Origin: Amaricoccus sp.
GTDB taxonomy: Bacteria; Pseudomonadota; Alphaproteobacteria; Rhodobacterales; Rhodobacteraceae
NCBI RefSeq assembly: GCF_017993425.1
Contig: NZ_JAGOMQ010000007.1
Coordinates: forward strand, 56,211-120,210
Reading direction: 5' to 3'
DNA: 64,000 bases
Below, piece after piece: positions 43,218 through 55,014 of this stretch (its first letter is position 1; every line of letters begins with the position of its first letter). The notes under the pieces are model-generated. The model had not been told where the DNA came from. It did no database searches and was given only the letters and a program-made list of their open reading frames with translations. The translations under genes were made by a program, and so were the position numbers.

Positions 43218-44231
43218 TCAGCCCGCGGCGTGCAGGGCGGGCCCGGCGGGGCCGATCGCGGCGAGGGCGCGCTCGACCAGCTCCGGGCCGGCGTCGGGGC
43301 GGTGGGCGCCCTCGGAGAGGATGCGCCGCCACGTCCGCGCTCCCGGCCGGCCGGCGAAGGCGCCGAGCATGTGGCGGGTGATGCGGGCGAGCGGCGTCCC
43401 GGCGGCGCGCTCGGCCTCGATGTAGGGCAGCATCGCTTGCACGGCCGCCTCGGGGGGCACGTCCGGGGTGGCGGCGCCGTAGAGGCGGCGGTCCGCGGCG
43501 CCGAGGAGGGCCGGCTCGTGATAGGCGGCGCGGCCGATCATCACGCCGTCGAGCCCGGCGGCGAGATGCGCCTCGGCCGCGTCGAGGCCGGGGACGCCGC
43601 CGTTGAGGATGATGTCGAGGCCGGGAAAGGCGGCCTTGACGCGGCGGACGAGGGCGTAGTCGAGCGGCGGGATCTCGCGGTTCTCCTTCGGGCTCAGGCC
43701 CTGCAGCCAGGCCTTGCGGGCGTGGACGGCGACCCGGCGGACGCCGGCGGCGGCCATCAGGGCGACGAAGGCGGGGAGCGTGGCCTCCGGGTCCTGGTCG
43801 TCGACGCCGATGCGGCATTTGACGGTGACCTCGACCGGGCCGGCGGCGGCGATCATCGCGGCGACGCAGTCGGCGACGAGGCCCGGGGTGCGCATCAGCG
43901 CGGCGCCGAAGCAGCCGGACTGCACGCGGTCGGAGGGGCAGCCGACGTTGAGGTCGATCTCGTCGAAGCCGAGATCGCGGGCGATGGCGGCGGCGCGGGC
44001 GAGCGCCGCGGGCTCGGACCCGCCGAGCTGGAGCGCAAGGGGGCGCTCCTCGGGGTGGAAGGCGAGCAGGCGCTCGCGGGGCCCGTGGAGGACGGCGCCG
44101 GTGGTGACCATCTCGGTGTAGAGGAGCGTCCGCCGGGTGAGGCGGCGGTGGAAGAACCGGCAGTGGCGGTCGGTCCAGTCCATCATCGGGGCGACGGACA
44201 GGCGCCAGGCCGGCTCGGGGGCGGGTTCCAT
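43218..44231 (-). CDS. dusA: tRNA-dihydrouridine(20/20a) synthase DusA
   Basis: A 337-residue FMN-dependent TIM-barrel enzyme reducing U20/U20a in the tRNA D-loop. RLSVAPMMDWTDRHCRFF is the DusA start block. DLNVGCPSDRVQSGCFGAAL carries the catalytic Cys (second Cys, in QSGCFG). KCRIGVDD, VAVHARKAWLQGLSPKENRE and ILNGGV line the FMN site. ATG 44231 is set by the conserved start. A tandem repeat array lies 110 bp upstream of the start. Confidence 0.95.
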   Translation of the reverse strand: MEPAPEPAWRLSVAPMMDWTDRHCRFFHRRLTRRTLLYTEMVTTGAVLHGPRERLLAFHPEERPLALQLGGSEPAALARAAAIARDLGFDEIDLNVGCPSDRVQSGCFGAALMRTPGLVADCVAAMIAAAGPVEVTVKCRIGVDDQDPEATLPAFVALMAAAGVRRVAVHARKAWLQGLSPKENREIPPLDYALVRRVKAAFPGLDIILNGGVPGLDAAEAHLAAGLDGVMIGRAAYHEPALLGAADRRLYGAATPDVPPEAAVQAMLPYIEAERAAGTPLARITRHMLGAFAGRPGARTWRRILSEGAHRPDAGPELVERALAAIGPAGPALHAAG

Positions 44232-44689
44232 CGGCAAGCGGCGGTCCTCTCGGCGGGGCGCCCCGACGGCGCCCGGCCCGCTCATAGGGCGGGCGGCGGG
44301 CGGAATGCAAATCGCATCGCGCGGAGACGCAGGCCCGGTCGCGCGCGGTGGCAGGCCGTGCGCGGTGGCAGGCCGTGCGCGGTGGCAGGCCGTGCGCGGG
44401 GCAGGCCGTGCGCGGTGGCAGGCCGTGCGCGGTGGCAGGCCGTGCGCGGGGCAGGCCGTGCGCGGGGCAGGCCGTGCGCGGGGCAGCCGCCGGGCGCCGC
44501 CGAGGCCGGGCCACGCGACGGTCGGCCGCGGCCGGGGGAGGCGCATGGGTTGGCCGGCGGCGTCGCAGGGCCCCGCCGCCGAAGGCCGGCTCGGGCCGGA
44601 GCGGCGCAGGGGATGGCCGCCGGCGTCGCCGGGCGGCCGGCGAGCCCGCCGGCGGCGGGCGCGACGGCGGGGCGCGCCCTCGCCCGGCG
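44232..44689. other. Intergenic region between dusA and the kinase-like gene
   Basis: About 460 bp, extremely GC-rich, containing the 16/17-bp tandem array. The remainder (44490-44689) is Gly/Pro/Arg-type low-complexity DNA with open frames on all strands and no conserved protein. No gene is supported. Confidence 0.5.
44341..44487. repeat. Minisatellite, about nine units of 16/17 bp
   Basis: Two unit types alternate: A = GTGCGCGGTGGCAGGCC (17 bp) and B = GTGCGCGGGGCAGGCC (16 bp, one T lost). The order read is A'-A-A-B-A-A-B-B-B', starting at 44341 with the last unit decaying near 44487. Copies are otherwise identical, which suggests recent expansion by slippage. Because units differ in length, no single frame stays open with the same sense, so this is not a protein repeat. 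Confidence 0.9.
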
Positions 44690-46318
44690 TCAGCCGGCGG
44701 CGTCGCCGAGGATGCGGTGGCGGAGGCGGCCCATGTCGGCGGGGGTCTCGACGATGTCGTCGAACGATTCGGGCCGGTCCGGCGCGCCGAGGGAGACGAA
44801 GAGCGCGCCGGGGTGGCGGGCGCGCAGGCGGGCCATCAGCGTCTCCTCGGCGAGGCTGGAGGCGTCGACCAGCACGACGTCGACCGGGCCCGCGTCGTCG
44901 CGGTCGACGAAGCTCACCCGGTCGGAGCGGAGCGACGCGCGGTAGATCGCGGCGAGCGCTCCGGAGCGGGTCTCCAGCCAGATGCGCAGCGGCTCCTGGC
45001 GCACGGACGGCGCGGGGATGACGACGCGCATCGAGCGGCGCTGGCCGGCGCCGTCGCAGAGCTCCAGCACCCCGGCGGCGGCGGCGATCAGGCCGCGGGC
45101 GATCAGCGGGCGCAGCGCCTCGGAGGTGAGCTGGTCGGGCGTCGGCTCGTTGAGGCCGGTGACGAGCTCGAGCTTCCAGTCGGCCGAGGGATCCGCGGCG
45201 ACGAAGCGCAGCTCGCCGACCAGCGTCCCGGCCTGCCGCGCGAACGCGATCTCGACCGTCCCGGGCCGGGCGCTGGCGCGGACGTAGGCCCCGAGGTTGA
45301 CGAAGATGTCGCGCAGCCGGACGAGGTCGCCGAGGAGGACGTCGCCCGCCTCGCTCGTCGCCTCGACCCGGATCCCGGTCTCCCCCGCATCGGCCAGCGC
45401 CGCCCCCACTCCCTCCGCCAGCGCGCCGAGCCGGAAGGGCTGGCGGCGCATCCGCAGCCGCCCGTCCTGCAGCTCGGCATGGTCGAGGAGGCCGGAGAGC
45501 ATCTGCAGCGTCGCCGCCCCCGACTGCTGCGCCTGCTCCACCAGCCGCCGCTGCCGCGCCGGCAGGTCGCTCTGGCGCAGCAGCGCCAGCGGGCCGAGGA
45601 CGCCGTTCAGCGGGTTGCGCAGCTCGTGGCTCATCGTGGTGAGGAAGCGCGACTTGGCGCGGCTCGCCGTCTCGGCCTCCTGGGCGAGGCGGCGGTCGAG
45701 CTCGGCCATCTCGCGCTGGCGGCGGTTCTCGCGCAGGATCAGCGCCAGCGCCAGCGCGCTCAGCAGGATGGCGGCGAGGCTGATCGCCGCGGTCATCTGC
45801 GAGCTGAGCTGAAGGCGGTCGCGCACCGCCGCCGCGGCCTCGGTGTCGCCGCGCACCACGCGCAGCGTATAGAGCCGGAGGTCGTGCTGGAAGGTGACCA
45901 GCTCCTGGCGGATCACCGCGACCTGCGCGGCGTCGTCGGGACGCAGCGCCGCCAGCACCGGGTCGAGCTCCTTGAGGTATTGCTGGAAGCGCGGGATCGA
46001 GTCGAAGCCCTCGTCGTAGCGCTCGATCAGCTCGCCGATCCGGCCGGCGCCCATCATGAAGACGCGGCTCCACAGGATGTTGAAGCGCTCCCGCATCGCG
46101 TCCAGCGCCTCCGGCGTCGGCGCGGCCGCGAGGTCGGCGACGCTCAGCTGGAACCGGAGCAGCTCCACCTCCATCTGCGTCGCGGTCCAGAGGATGTTCT
46201 CGCGGCTGATGGCGCGCAGGCTCTCGACGTCGCGGCGGATCGACTGGTAGCCGAGCGCGGCGAAGCCCGCCATCGCGAGGAGGACCACGAGTCCGAGGTA
46301 TCGCTGCGGCGCCCGCAT
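44690..46318 (-). CDS. Histidine-kinase-like membrane protein with degenerate ATPase and receiver domains
   Basis: A 542-residue protein. Helices at about 8-24 and 176-195 bracket a ~150-residue periplasmic, mostly helical sensor region. A HisKA domain follows with a good H-box (SHELRNPLNG, His231). The next region aligns with an HATPase domain, but the N-box reads VNLGAYVRAS where NLLxNAxKFT is expected, and no DxGxG box is found where AADPSADWKL stands. The C-terminus (VDVVLVDASSLAEE and on) resembles a receiver domain without the full acidic pocket. It may be a pseudokinase or phosphatase. It is 4 bp after the sulfite-oxidase-fold gene, hence one unit. Confidence 0.75.
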   Translation of the reverse strand: MRAPQRYLGLVVLLAMAGFAALGYQSIRRDVESLRAISRENILWTATQMEVELLRFQLSVADLAAAPTPEALDAMRERFNILWSRVFMMGAGRIGELIERYDEGFDSIPRFQQYLKELDPVLAALRPDDAAQVAVIRQELVTFQHDLRLYTLRVVRGDTEAAAAVRDRLQLSSQMTAAISLAAILLSALALALILRENRRQREMAELDRRLAQEAETASRAKSRFLTTMSHELRNPLNGVLGPLALLRQSDLPARQRRLVEQAQQSGAATLQMLSGLLDHAELQDGRLRMRRQPFRLGALAEGVGAALADAGETGIRVEATSEAGDVLLGDLVRLRDIFVNLGAYVRASARPGTVEIAFARQAGTLVGELRFVAADPSADWKLELVTGLNEPTPDQLTSEALRPLIARGLIAAAAGVLELCDGAGQRRSMRVVIPAPSVRQEPLRIWLETRSGALAAIYRASLRSDRVSFVDRDDAGPVDVVLVDASSLAEETLMARLRARHPGALFVSLGAPDRPESFDDIVETPADMGRLRHRILGDAAG

Positions 46319-46322
46319 CGGC

Positions 46323-46805
46323 TCAGGGCGCCTCGATCTCGACGAGCTGCCAGATCAGCCGCTCGGTATATTCGGGCGCGTCCAGCTCGGCGTTGCCGGA
46401 GATCGGATACATGAGCCAGAGCGGCCCCTTGTCCCGGCGCGACAGCCGCACGCCGTTCGCCTCGGTCGCGACGATGACGTCGTAGCGCTCGAAATCCTCC
46501 GTCGGGATGTCGATGTAGTAGTCGTTCGCCGCGGTGAAGCGCAGCGTGTCGAACTCGAAAAGCGCCAGCAGCGCGATCACGTCCCGGATGAGAGGGCCGC
46601 GATAAGCCACTGGTCCGTCCGAGAATTCATTCTCGGTGACGATGGTCGCCTGCGGCAGCGCGTCGAGCTCGTCGATGGTGAGCGCATAGACCTCGGCGCG
46701 GCGGCGCAGGGTGAGCGCGGGGTCCTCCGTCGCGGCGGCGAAGGAGGTCCCGGCCAGCAGGCCGTAGAGAAGGAGGCCGGCAATCGATCTGCCCGACACG
46801 ACCAT
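46323..46805 (-). CDS. Small periplasmic sulfite-oxidase-fold (molybdopterin-binding-like) protein
   Basis: A 160-residue protein with a signal peptide (SIAGLLLYGLLAGTSFA, cleavage near AA|TED). The body resembles the central part of the SUOX/YedY molybdopterin domain: LPQATIVTENEF, YRGPLIRDVIALLA, TAANDYYIDIPTEDFERYDV, VIVATEANGVRLS and GPLWLMYPISG. It is half the usual size and lacks a cysteine to ligate molybdenum, so it probably does not catalyse sulfite oxidation. Tight coupling to the kinase-like gene suggests it is the periplasmic signal-binding partner of that sensor (inference). Confidence 0.75.
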   Translation of the reverse strand: MVVSGRSIAGLLLYGLLAGTSFAAATEDPALTLRRRAEVYALTIDELDALPQATIVTENEFSDGPVAYRGPLIRDVIALLALFEFDTLRFTAANDYYIDIPTEDFERYDVIVATEANGVRLSRRDKGPLWLMYPISGNAELDAPEYTERLIWQLVEIEAP

Positions 46806-46971
46806 GCGAGAGCGCCCCCGGCCTCCGTCCCGCCGCCCGCCAGACCACGCTTGAGGCGTGCTGCACTTGCGATATTCAACCAGAGATTATCAGGCTCGCA
46901 CAAAACGCAAGCGGATTCTCGCATTCCGCGGCGGCCGAACCAGGTTCGGGCGCCGCCGTGTCGTGTCCGGG

Positions 46972-48867
46972 TCAGGCCTTGGCGGGCAGGCCGAGCCGCG
47001 ACAGGCTCTCGCCGATCTCGCCGAGGATGGCCGGATCGTCGATCGTCGCCGGGGTCTTGTAGTCCTCCCCGTCGGCGATCTTGACCATGACGCCGCGCAG
47101 GATCTTGCCCGAGCGGGTCTTGGGCAGGCGCTCGACGACCACGGCGGTCTTGAACGCGGCGACCGGGCCGATCTTGTCGCGCACGAGGCGGACGCATTCC
47201 TTGATCACGTCGTCCGGGCTGCGCTCGCAGCCGCGGTTGAGGCAGAGGAAGCCGAGCGGCGCCTGGCCCTTCAGCGCGTCGGCGACGCCGATCACCGCGC
47301 ATTCGGCGACGTCCGGGTGGCTCGCCAGCACCTCCTCCATCGCGCCGGTGGACAGGCGATGGCCGGCGACGTTGATGACGTCGTCGGTGCGGGCCATGAT
47401 GTAGAGGTAGCCGTCCTCGTCGATCATGCCGGCGTCGCCGGTCTCGTAGTAGCCGGGGAAGGTCGTCAGGTAGCTCTTGATGAAGCGCTTCTCGGCGTTC
47501 CAGAGCGTCGGCAGCGTGCCGGGCGGCAGCGGCAGCCGGATCGTCACCGCGCCGAGCTGGCCCGCCGGCAGCGGCGTCCCGTCCTCGGCGAGGATCTGCA
47601 CGTCGTAGCCCGGGAGCGGCAGGGTCGGCGAGCCGAGCTTGACCGGCAGGAGCTCGATCCCGGCGGGGTTCGCCACGATCGGCCAACCGGTCTCGGTCTG
47701 CCACCAGTGGTCGATCACCGGCACCTTGAGCTGGTCCTGCGCCCAGAGGATCGTGTCGGGGTCGGCGCGCTCGCCGGCGAGGAACACGAGGCGGAGCCCG
47801 CTCAGGTCGTACTTCCGCACGAACTCGCCGGAGGGGTCCTCGCGCTTCACGGCGCGGAAGGCGGTCGGGGCGGTGAAGAACGACTGCACCTCGTGCTCGG
47901 AGATCACCCGCCAGAACGTGCCGGCGTCCGGCGTGCCGACGGGCTTGCCCTCGAAGACGATGGTGGTCGCGCCGATCAGCAGCGGCGCGTAGCAGATGTA
48001 GCTGTGGCCGACGACCCAGCCCACGTCCGACGCCGCCCAGAACACGTCGCCGGGCTTCACGTCGTAGACGGCGCGCATCGTCCAGGCGAGCGCGACCATG
48101 TAGCCGGCGGAGGGCCGCACCACGCCCTTGGGCTGGCCGGTCGTGCCGGAGGTGTAGAGCACGTAGAGCGGGTCCATGCCGCCGACCGGCACGCATTCGG
48201 CCGGCGCCACCCCCGCCTGCGCGGCGTGCCAGTCGAGGTCGCGGCCGGGGGTCAGATCCGCGGCGAGCTGCGGGCGCTGGAAGACGATGACGGTCCCGGG
48301 CTTGTGGTCCGCCATCTCGATCGCCGCGTCGACCAGCGGCTTGTAGGCGACGGTCCGCCCGGGCTCGAGCCCGCAGGAGGCGGCGAGGATCGCCTTCGGC
48401 TGCGCGTCGTCGATGCGCACGGCGAGCTCCGGCGCCGCGAAGCCGCCGAACACCACCGAATGGATCGCCCCGATCCGGGCGCAGGCGAGCATGGCGACCA
48501 GCGCCTCGGGGATCATCGGCATGTAGATGATCACCCGGTCGCCCTTGCCGACGCCGCGCGCCTGAAGCGCGCCGCCGAGCCGCGCGACCTGGTCGCGCAG
48601 CTCGGCGTAGCTGGTCGTGCTCTTCGTCCCGGTGACGGGGCTGTCGTGGATGATCGCCGTGCGGGCGCCGTTTCCGGCCTCCACATGGCGGTCGACCGCG
48701 TTCCAGCAGACGTTGCACAGGGCGTCGTCATACCAGCCGTAGAGGGGCGCCCGCGTGTCGTCGATGGCGCGGCTCGGCGGCCGCACCCAGTCGATCGCCC
48801 CGGCGGCGTCCAGCCAGAACCGCTCCGGATCGGCCTTCCACCCCTCGTAGACCTCACGATACCCCAT
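46972..48867 (-). CDS. prpE: Propionate--CoA ligase
   Basis: A 631-residue ANL-superfamily enzyme that adenylates propionate and forms propionyl-CoA. The N-terminus MGYREVYEGWKADPERFWL is the PrpE form. Other conserved blocks: YMPMIPEALVAMLACARIGA, VLYTSGTTGQPKGVVR (AMP motif), WAASDVGWVVGHSYI, WWQTETGWPI and YETGDAGMIDEDGYLYIMAR. The catalytic Lys motif RTRSGKILRG stands near the C-terminus (KTRSGKILRG here). It feeds the pccAB-mcm route encoded further along the same strand. Confidence 0.94.
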   Translation of the reverse strand: MGYREVYEGWKADPERFWLDAAGAIDWVRPPSRAIDDTRAPLYGWYDDALCNVCWNAVDRHVEAGNGARTAIIHDSPVTGTKSTTSYAELRDQVARLGGALQARGVGKGDRVIIYMPMIPEALVAMLACARIGAIHSVVFGGFAAPELAVRIDDAQPKAILAASCGLEPGRTVAYKPLVDAAIEMADHKPGTVIVFQRPQLAADLTPGRDLDWHAAQAGVAPAECVPVGGMDPLYVLYTSGTTGQPKGVVRPSAGYMVALAWTMRAVYDVKPGDVFWAASDVGWVVGHSYICYAPLLIGATTIVFEGKPVGTPDAGTFWRVISEHEVQSFFTAPTAFRAVKREDPSGEFVRKYDLSGLRLVFLAGERADPDTILWAQDQLKVPVIDHWWQTETGWPIVANPAGIELLPVKLGSPTLPLPGYDVQILAEDGTPLPAGQLGAVTIRLPLPPGTLPTLWNAEKRFIKSYLTTFPGYYETGDAGMIDEDGYLYIMARTDDVINVAGHRLSTGAMEEVLASHPDVAECAVIGVADALKGQAPLGFLCLNRGCERSPDDVIKECVRLVRDKIGPVAAFKTAVVVERLPKTRSGKILRGVMVKIADGEDYKTPATIDDPAILGEIGESLSRLGLPAKA

Positions 48868-48880
48868 GCACGTCCCCCCT

Positions 48881-51166
48881 TCAGCCGTAGCTCTGCACCG
48901 GCGCCCCCGCGAGCGCCGAGATGTTGAGCAGCCCCCGCGCGGTGATCGAGGGCGTCACGATATGCGCCTTGTTGCCCATCCCCATCAGGATCGGCCCGAC
49001 CTCGAGCCCGCCGGCGACCATCTTGATGATGTTGCGCACGCCGCTCGCCGCGTCGGTGTTGGCGAAGATCAGCGCGTTGGCCGCGCCCTCGAGCCGCGAG
49101 TTCGGGAAGATGCGGGCGCGCAACTGCGGGTCGAGCGCCGCGTCGGAGTGCATCTCGCCCTCGTAGACGAAGCCCACCTCCTGCGCGTCGAGGATGTGCA
49201 GCGCGGCGCGCATCCGCCGGCCCGAGTCGGTGTCAAGGTTGCCGAACTGCGAGTGCGAGCAGAGCGCGATCTTCGGCTCCAGCCCGAAGCGGCGCACGTG
49301 GCGGGCCGCGGCGATGGTGATCTCGGCGATCTGCTCCGGCGTCGGCTCGGCGTTCACCTGGGTGTCCGCGACGAAGAGCACGCCCTTCTCGTGGATCATC
49401 AGCGACAGCGCCCCGATCGGCTTCAGCTTCGGCGAGCCTATCACCTGGCGGACGTAGTTCAGGTGCCAGAGATACTGCCCGAAGGTGCCGCAGATCAGGC
49501 TCTCGGCCTCCTCGCGATGCACCATCACCGAGCCGATCGCCGTGGTGTTGGTGCGCATGATCGCGCGCGCGAGGTCGGGCGTGACGCCGCGCCGCTCCAT
49601 GATCGAGAGATAGGTGCCCCAGTACTCGCGATAGCGCGGGTCGTCCTCGGGGTTCACCAGGTCGAAGTCGCGCCCGACCTTGATCGGGATCGCCAGCCGC
49701 TCGCAGCGATGCTCGATCACCTCGGGCCGCCCGATCAGGATCGCCCGGTCGTCGAGCTGCTGCTCGCCCATGGCGAGCACGGTGCGCAGCACCCGCTCGT
49801 CCTCGCCCTCGGCGAAGACGATGCGCCGCACCGAGGACTTCGCCGCCTCGAACACCCGGCGCATGATGAAGGCCGAGCGGTAGACCGAGCGGCTGAGCTG
49901 CTCCTTGTAGGCGTCGAGGTCCTCGACGGGCCGCGTCGCCACGCCGCTCTTCATCGCCGCGTCGGCGACGGCGCCGGCCACGATGGCGAGGAGCCGCGGG
50001 TCGAAGGGCTTCGGGATCAGGTAGTCGCGCCCGAAGGACAGCCGCTCGCCCTGGTAGGCCGCCGCCGCCTCGGCGCTCGACGAGCCGCGGGCGAGCGCCG
50101 CGATGCCCTCGACGCAGGCGATCTCCATCTCGTCGTTGATCTCGGTCGCGCCGACGTCGAGCGCGCCGCGGAAGATGAACGGGAAGCAGAGGACGTTGTT
50201 GACCTGGTTCGGATAGTCCGACCGCCCCGTCGCGATGATCGCCCGCGGGTTGGCGGCGCGCGCCGCCTCGGGGTCGATCTCCGGGTTCGGGTTGGCGAGC
50301 GCGAGGATGATCGGATCCTCCGCCATCTGCCGGACCATCTCCGGCTTCAGCACGCCGGGGCCGGAGAGGCCGAGGAAGAGGTCCGCCCCCGGGATGACGT
50401 CGGCCAGCGTCCGCAGGTCGGTCGCCTGGGCGAAGGCGGCCTTCTCGGGGTTCATGTCCTCCGCCCTGCCCTGCCACACCAGCCCGTGGATGTCGCAGAG
50501 CCAGACGTTCTCGCGCTTCGCCCCGAGCTTCAGCAGCATGTTGAGGCAGGCGATGCCCGCCGCGCCGCCGCCGGTGGAGACGATCTTGACCTCGCCGATG
50601 TCCTTCTTCGCCACGCGCAGCGCGTTGATCGCCGCCGCGCCGACCACGATCGCCGTGCCGTGCTGGTCGTCGTGGAAGACGGGGATCTTCATCTTCTCGC
50701 GGCAGAGCCGCTCGACCACGAAGCAGTCGGGCGCCTTGATGTCCTCGAGGTTGATGGCGCCGAAGGTCGGCTCCAGGCTCGCGACGATCTCGGCGAGCTT
50801 CTCCGGGTCCTTCTCGTCCACCTCGATGTCGAAGCAGTCGATGTTGGCGAACTTCTTGAAGAGGACCGCCTTGCCCTCCATCACCGGCTTCGAGGCCAGC
50901 GCCCCGATATTGCCGAGGCCGAGCACCGCGGTGCCGTTCGAGACCACGGCGACGAGGTTGCCGCGCGTCGTGTAGCGCGCGGCCATCGACGGGTCGGCCT
51001 TGATCTCCAGGCAGGCCTCGGCGACGCCGGGGCTGTAGGCCCGGCTGAGGTCCTGCTGGTTCGCCATCGGCTTGGTGGCGCGGATCTCGAGCTTACCCGG
51101 GCGCGGGAACTCGTGATATTCCAACGCCGCCTGTCGCGCGTTCTCCCTGCCGCTCGTCTCGGTCAC
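48881..51166 (-). CDS. maeB: NADP-type malic enzyme with C-terminal phosphotransacetylase-like domain
   Basis: A 761-residue protein. The malic enzyme half (about 1-430) has [58 protein letters not shown] and the nucleotide-binding [13 protein letters not shown]. The PTA-like half (about 440-761) has [20 protein letters not shown] and lacks an obvious catalytic role; in rhizobial enzymes it is regulatory. It converts malate to pyruvate and CO2. NAD versus NADP preference (DME or TME) cannot be told from these motifs. It lies 13 bp upstream of prpE. Confidence 0.92.
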   Translation of the reverse strand: MTETSGRENARQAALEYHEFPRPGKLEIRATKPMANQQDLSRAYSPGVAEACLEIKADPSMAARYTTRGNLVAVVSNGTAVLGLGNIGALASKPVMEGKAVLFKKFANIDCFDIEVDEKDPEKLAEIVASLEPTFGAINLEDIKAPDCFVVERLCREKMKIPVFHDDQHGTAIVVGAAAINALRVAKKDIGEVKIVSTGGGAAGIACLNMLLKLGAKRENVWLCDIHGLVWQGRAEDMNPEKAAFAQATDLRTLADVIPGADLFLGLSGPGVLKPEMVRQMAEDPIILALANPNPEIDPEAARAANPRAIIATGRSDYPNQVNNVLCFPFIFRGALDVGATEINDEMEIACVEGIAALARGSSSAEAAAAYQGERLSFGRDYLIPKPFDPRLLAIVAGAVADAAMKSGVATRPVEDLDAYKEQLSRSVYRSAFIMRRVFEAAKSSVRRIVFAEGEDERVLRTVLAMGEQQLDDRAILIGRPEVIEHRCERLAIPIKVGRDFDLVNPEDDPRYREYWGTYLSIMERRGVTPDLARAIMRTNTTAIGSVMVHREEAESLICGTFGQYLWHLNYVRQVIGSPKLKPIGALSLMIHEKGVLFVADTQVNAEPTPEQIAEITIAAARHVRRFGLEPKIALCSHSQFGNLDTDSGRRMRAALHILDAQEVGFVYEGEMHSDAALDPQLRARIFPNSRLEGAANALIFANTDAASGVRNIIKMVAGGLEVGPILMGMGNKAHIVTPSITARGLLNISALAGAPVQSYG

Positions 51167-51209
51167 AATGTATTCCCCCTTCTTTTTCCCGTTCTGAGGC
51201 GGGCTCGGG

Positions 51210-52004
51210 CTACGGCAGCTTTCCCCCGTAGCGGATCCAGTAGTCCTTGACCCATGTCACGGGCCGATCGCCAGACCTTCGTTTCGAGCCCCAGCGCACG
51301 CCCTCCGGCCCCATGACGTCCATGGGCCGCGGCTTGCCGTGGAACACGATGATGCGCGCGCCTTGCGGCAATCTGGCGTCCGGCTGCACGATGTTGAGCG
51401 GCCAGGGCGCGAGGCAATGGTTCTTGAAGCTCAGGCACCAGTCATAGGGCAGATAGCGCGGGTTCCTGGCGACCTTCGGCAGGTAGAAGCGGTCCGACCA
51501 GTAGCTCGCCCGCACCTCCTCCACCCGGCTGGTGAAATCGGCGAAGACATGCCGCTGCTCGCCGGCGCGCCAGACATAGACCGAGCCCTGGCTGCCCCGG
51601 TCGGGCCGCATCGACACGGGCAGCAGCCGCAGCAGCGCCGGGTTCCATTCGCGCAGCGTGTAGAAGGCGCTGTCGTTCTCGAGGAGCTTCGGGAAGGCGT
51701 CGAGATCGCCCACCACCAGCACGTCGAGGTCGAGATAGAGCACCACCTCGTCGTCGGCGAAGACGCCCTCCTTGAAGAGCGCCACCTTGGGCCAGCAGCC
51801 GCGCTTGGTCCATTCGACCTCCGGCACGCCGAACTCCGGCACCGGCATGACCTCCACGCCCGGGTCGATGCCCTCGGGCTGGTTGGTCAGGCAGACGAAG
51901 CGGTGCGGGATCCCCAGCTTCTCGCGCACCGCGCGATAGATGACGTTGACGTAGTCGGGGCCGAAGCGCGTGCCCCACTTGACCGTGCCGACCGCGACCT
52001 TCAC
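51210..52004 (-). CDS. Putative glycosyltransferase with DxD motif
   Basis: A 264-residue cytosolic or membrane-associated protein with a GT-A-like layout. The start is VKVAVGTVKWGTRFGPDYVN; VCLTNQPEGIDPGVEVMPV resembles GT8-like enzymes, and VVLYLDLDVLVVGDLD holds a DLD metal/nucleotide-sugar motif. IIVFHGKPRPMDV near the C-terminus has the conserved HGxxKP-like His. GTG 52004 overlaps the stop of the GT25 gene (GTGA). Donor and acceptor sugars are unknown. Confidence 0.75.
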   Translation of the reverse strand: MKVAVGTVKWGTRFGPDYVNVIYRAVREKLGIPHRFVCLTNQPEGIDPGVEVMPVPEFGVPEVEWTKRGCWPKVALFKEGVFADDEVVLYLDLDVLVVGDLDAFPKLLENDSAFYTLREWNPALLRLLPVSMRPDRGSQGSVYVWRAGEQRHVFADFTSRVEEVRASYWSDRFYLPKVARNPRYLPYDWCLSFKNHCLAPWPLNIVQPDARLPQGARIIVFHGKPRPMDVMGPEGVRWGSKRRSGDRPVTWVKDYWIRYGGKLP

Positions 52005-52798
52005 GCCGTCCGCTCCGCATAGTCGATCCGCACCGGCCGGGCGCCGCGGAACAGCATCGCCCCGAGCTGCGAGGGCGCGAGGTTGACCTCGTACCAGCCG
52101 CGCCGCAGCTGCGCCGCGAGCGGCCGTGGCTCGGCCTTGCGGGTCGCCGCGATGTCGGAGGAGAACTGCCCCCAGGCCTGCCGCGCCAGCGCCGGCACCA
52201 CCATCGCCACGCCGACCTCGCGCGCCAGCGGCGAGATGTTGAGGTTGAAGAGCAGGTGGTCGATCGGATGGCGCAGGATGCCCTTGGCCTCCAGGATGCG
52301 CGCCGCCGCCGCCCGGGTGATGACGTAGGCCCCCGAGCCGCCGATCCGCGAGTAGAGCCGCCGCAGCGTCCGCCCCGGCGCCGGGCTCCGCCCGATCTCC
52401 GGCCCGAGCAGCTTCTTCGTCGCCCGCCGCGACCACTTCTCCAGCCGGACGATGCCGATCCCCTCCGGCAGCCAGTCGCCGCTCGCCGCGAAGCCGGCGA
52501 GGTCCGGCGACAGCTCGATGTCGTCCTCGAGCGTGATGGCGGCGGGGGCGTCCGAGGCGACCAGCCGCCGCATGATCTCGAAATGGTTGAGCGCGTTGCA
52601 CTGGCTGCCGCGGCCCATGCGGATCAGATGGTCGCTCAGCGCCACCTCCGCGGCGATCTCCGCGTCGCTCACCGTCTCGGCGTCCTTCGCCGGGATGCGC
52701 GTCGGCGAAAGCCCCATGGCGGCGAGCTGGCCCTCCATGTAGGCGCGGCGGTCCGGGCGACGGTCCAGATTGATGAGAAAGACCGGCAGCCCGGACAT
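52001..52798 (-). CDS. Glycosyltransferase family 25 protein (LPS-type)
   Basis: A 265-residue GT25 enzyme. VFLINLDRRPDRRAYMEGQL is the family start, GSQCNALNHFEIMRRLV the second block, TLEDDIELSPDL the metal-binding EDD motif and GGSGAYVITRAAAARIL the acceptor-side block. Members add galactose or related sugars to lipopolysaccharide or surface glycans. It is coupled with the next glycosyltransferase and sits, oddly, between maeB and the mutase gene. Confidence 0.9.
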   Translation of the reverse strand: MSGLPVFLINLDRRPDRRAYMEGQLAAMGLSPTRIPAKDAETVSDAEIAAEVALSDHLIRMGRGSQCNALNHFEIMRRLVASDAPAAITLEDDIELSPDLAGFAASGDWLPEGIGIVRLEKWSRRATKKLLGPEIGRSPAPGRTLRRLYSRIGGSGAYVITRAAAARILEAKGILRHPIDHLLFNLNISPLAREVGVAMVVPALARQAWGQFSSDIAATRKAEPRPLAAQLRRGWYEVNLAPSQLGAMLFRGARPVRIDYAERTA

Positions 52799-52803
52799 GC
52801 CCC

Positions 52804-54945
<2,142 letters not shown>

Positions 54946-55014
54946 CGCCCCGCCTCCGATTTCCTCTCGCATCCCGTCCGGATGCGATTATCTCTCTCGT
55001 GGGAGAGAGACGCC

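Noticed and set aside
44341..44487. CRISPR array
   Set aside because: Units are directly adjacent with no spacers and differ by slippage, so it is a minisatellite. No cas gene is present.
44348..46414. Repeat-containing protein read through the minisatellite (GRPCAGQAVRG-type repeats)
   Set aside because: The 16/17-bp unit mix changes frame between copies, and the same is seen on the opposite strand; the rest is antisense to the kinase-like gene.
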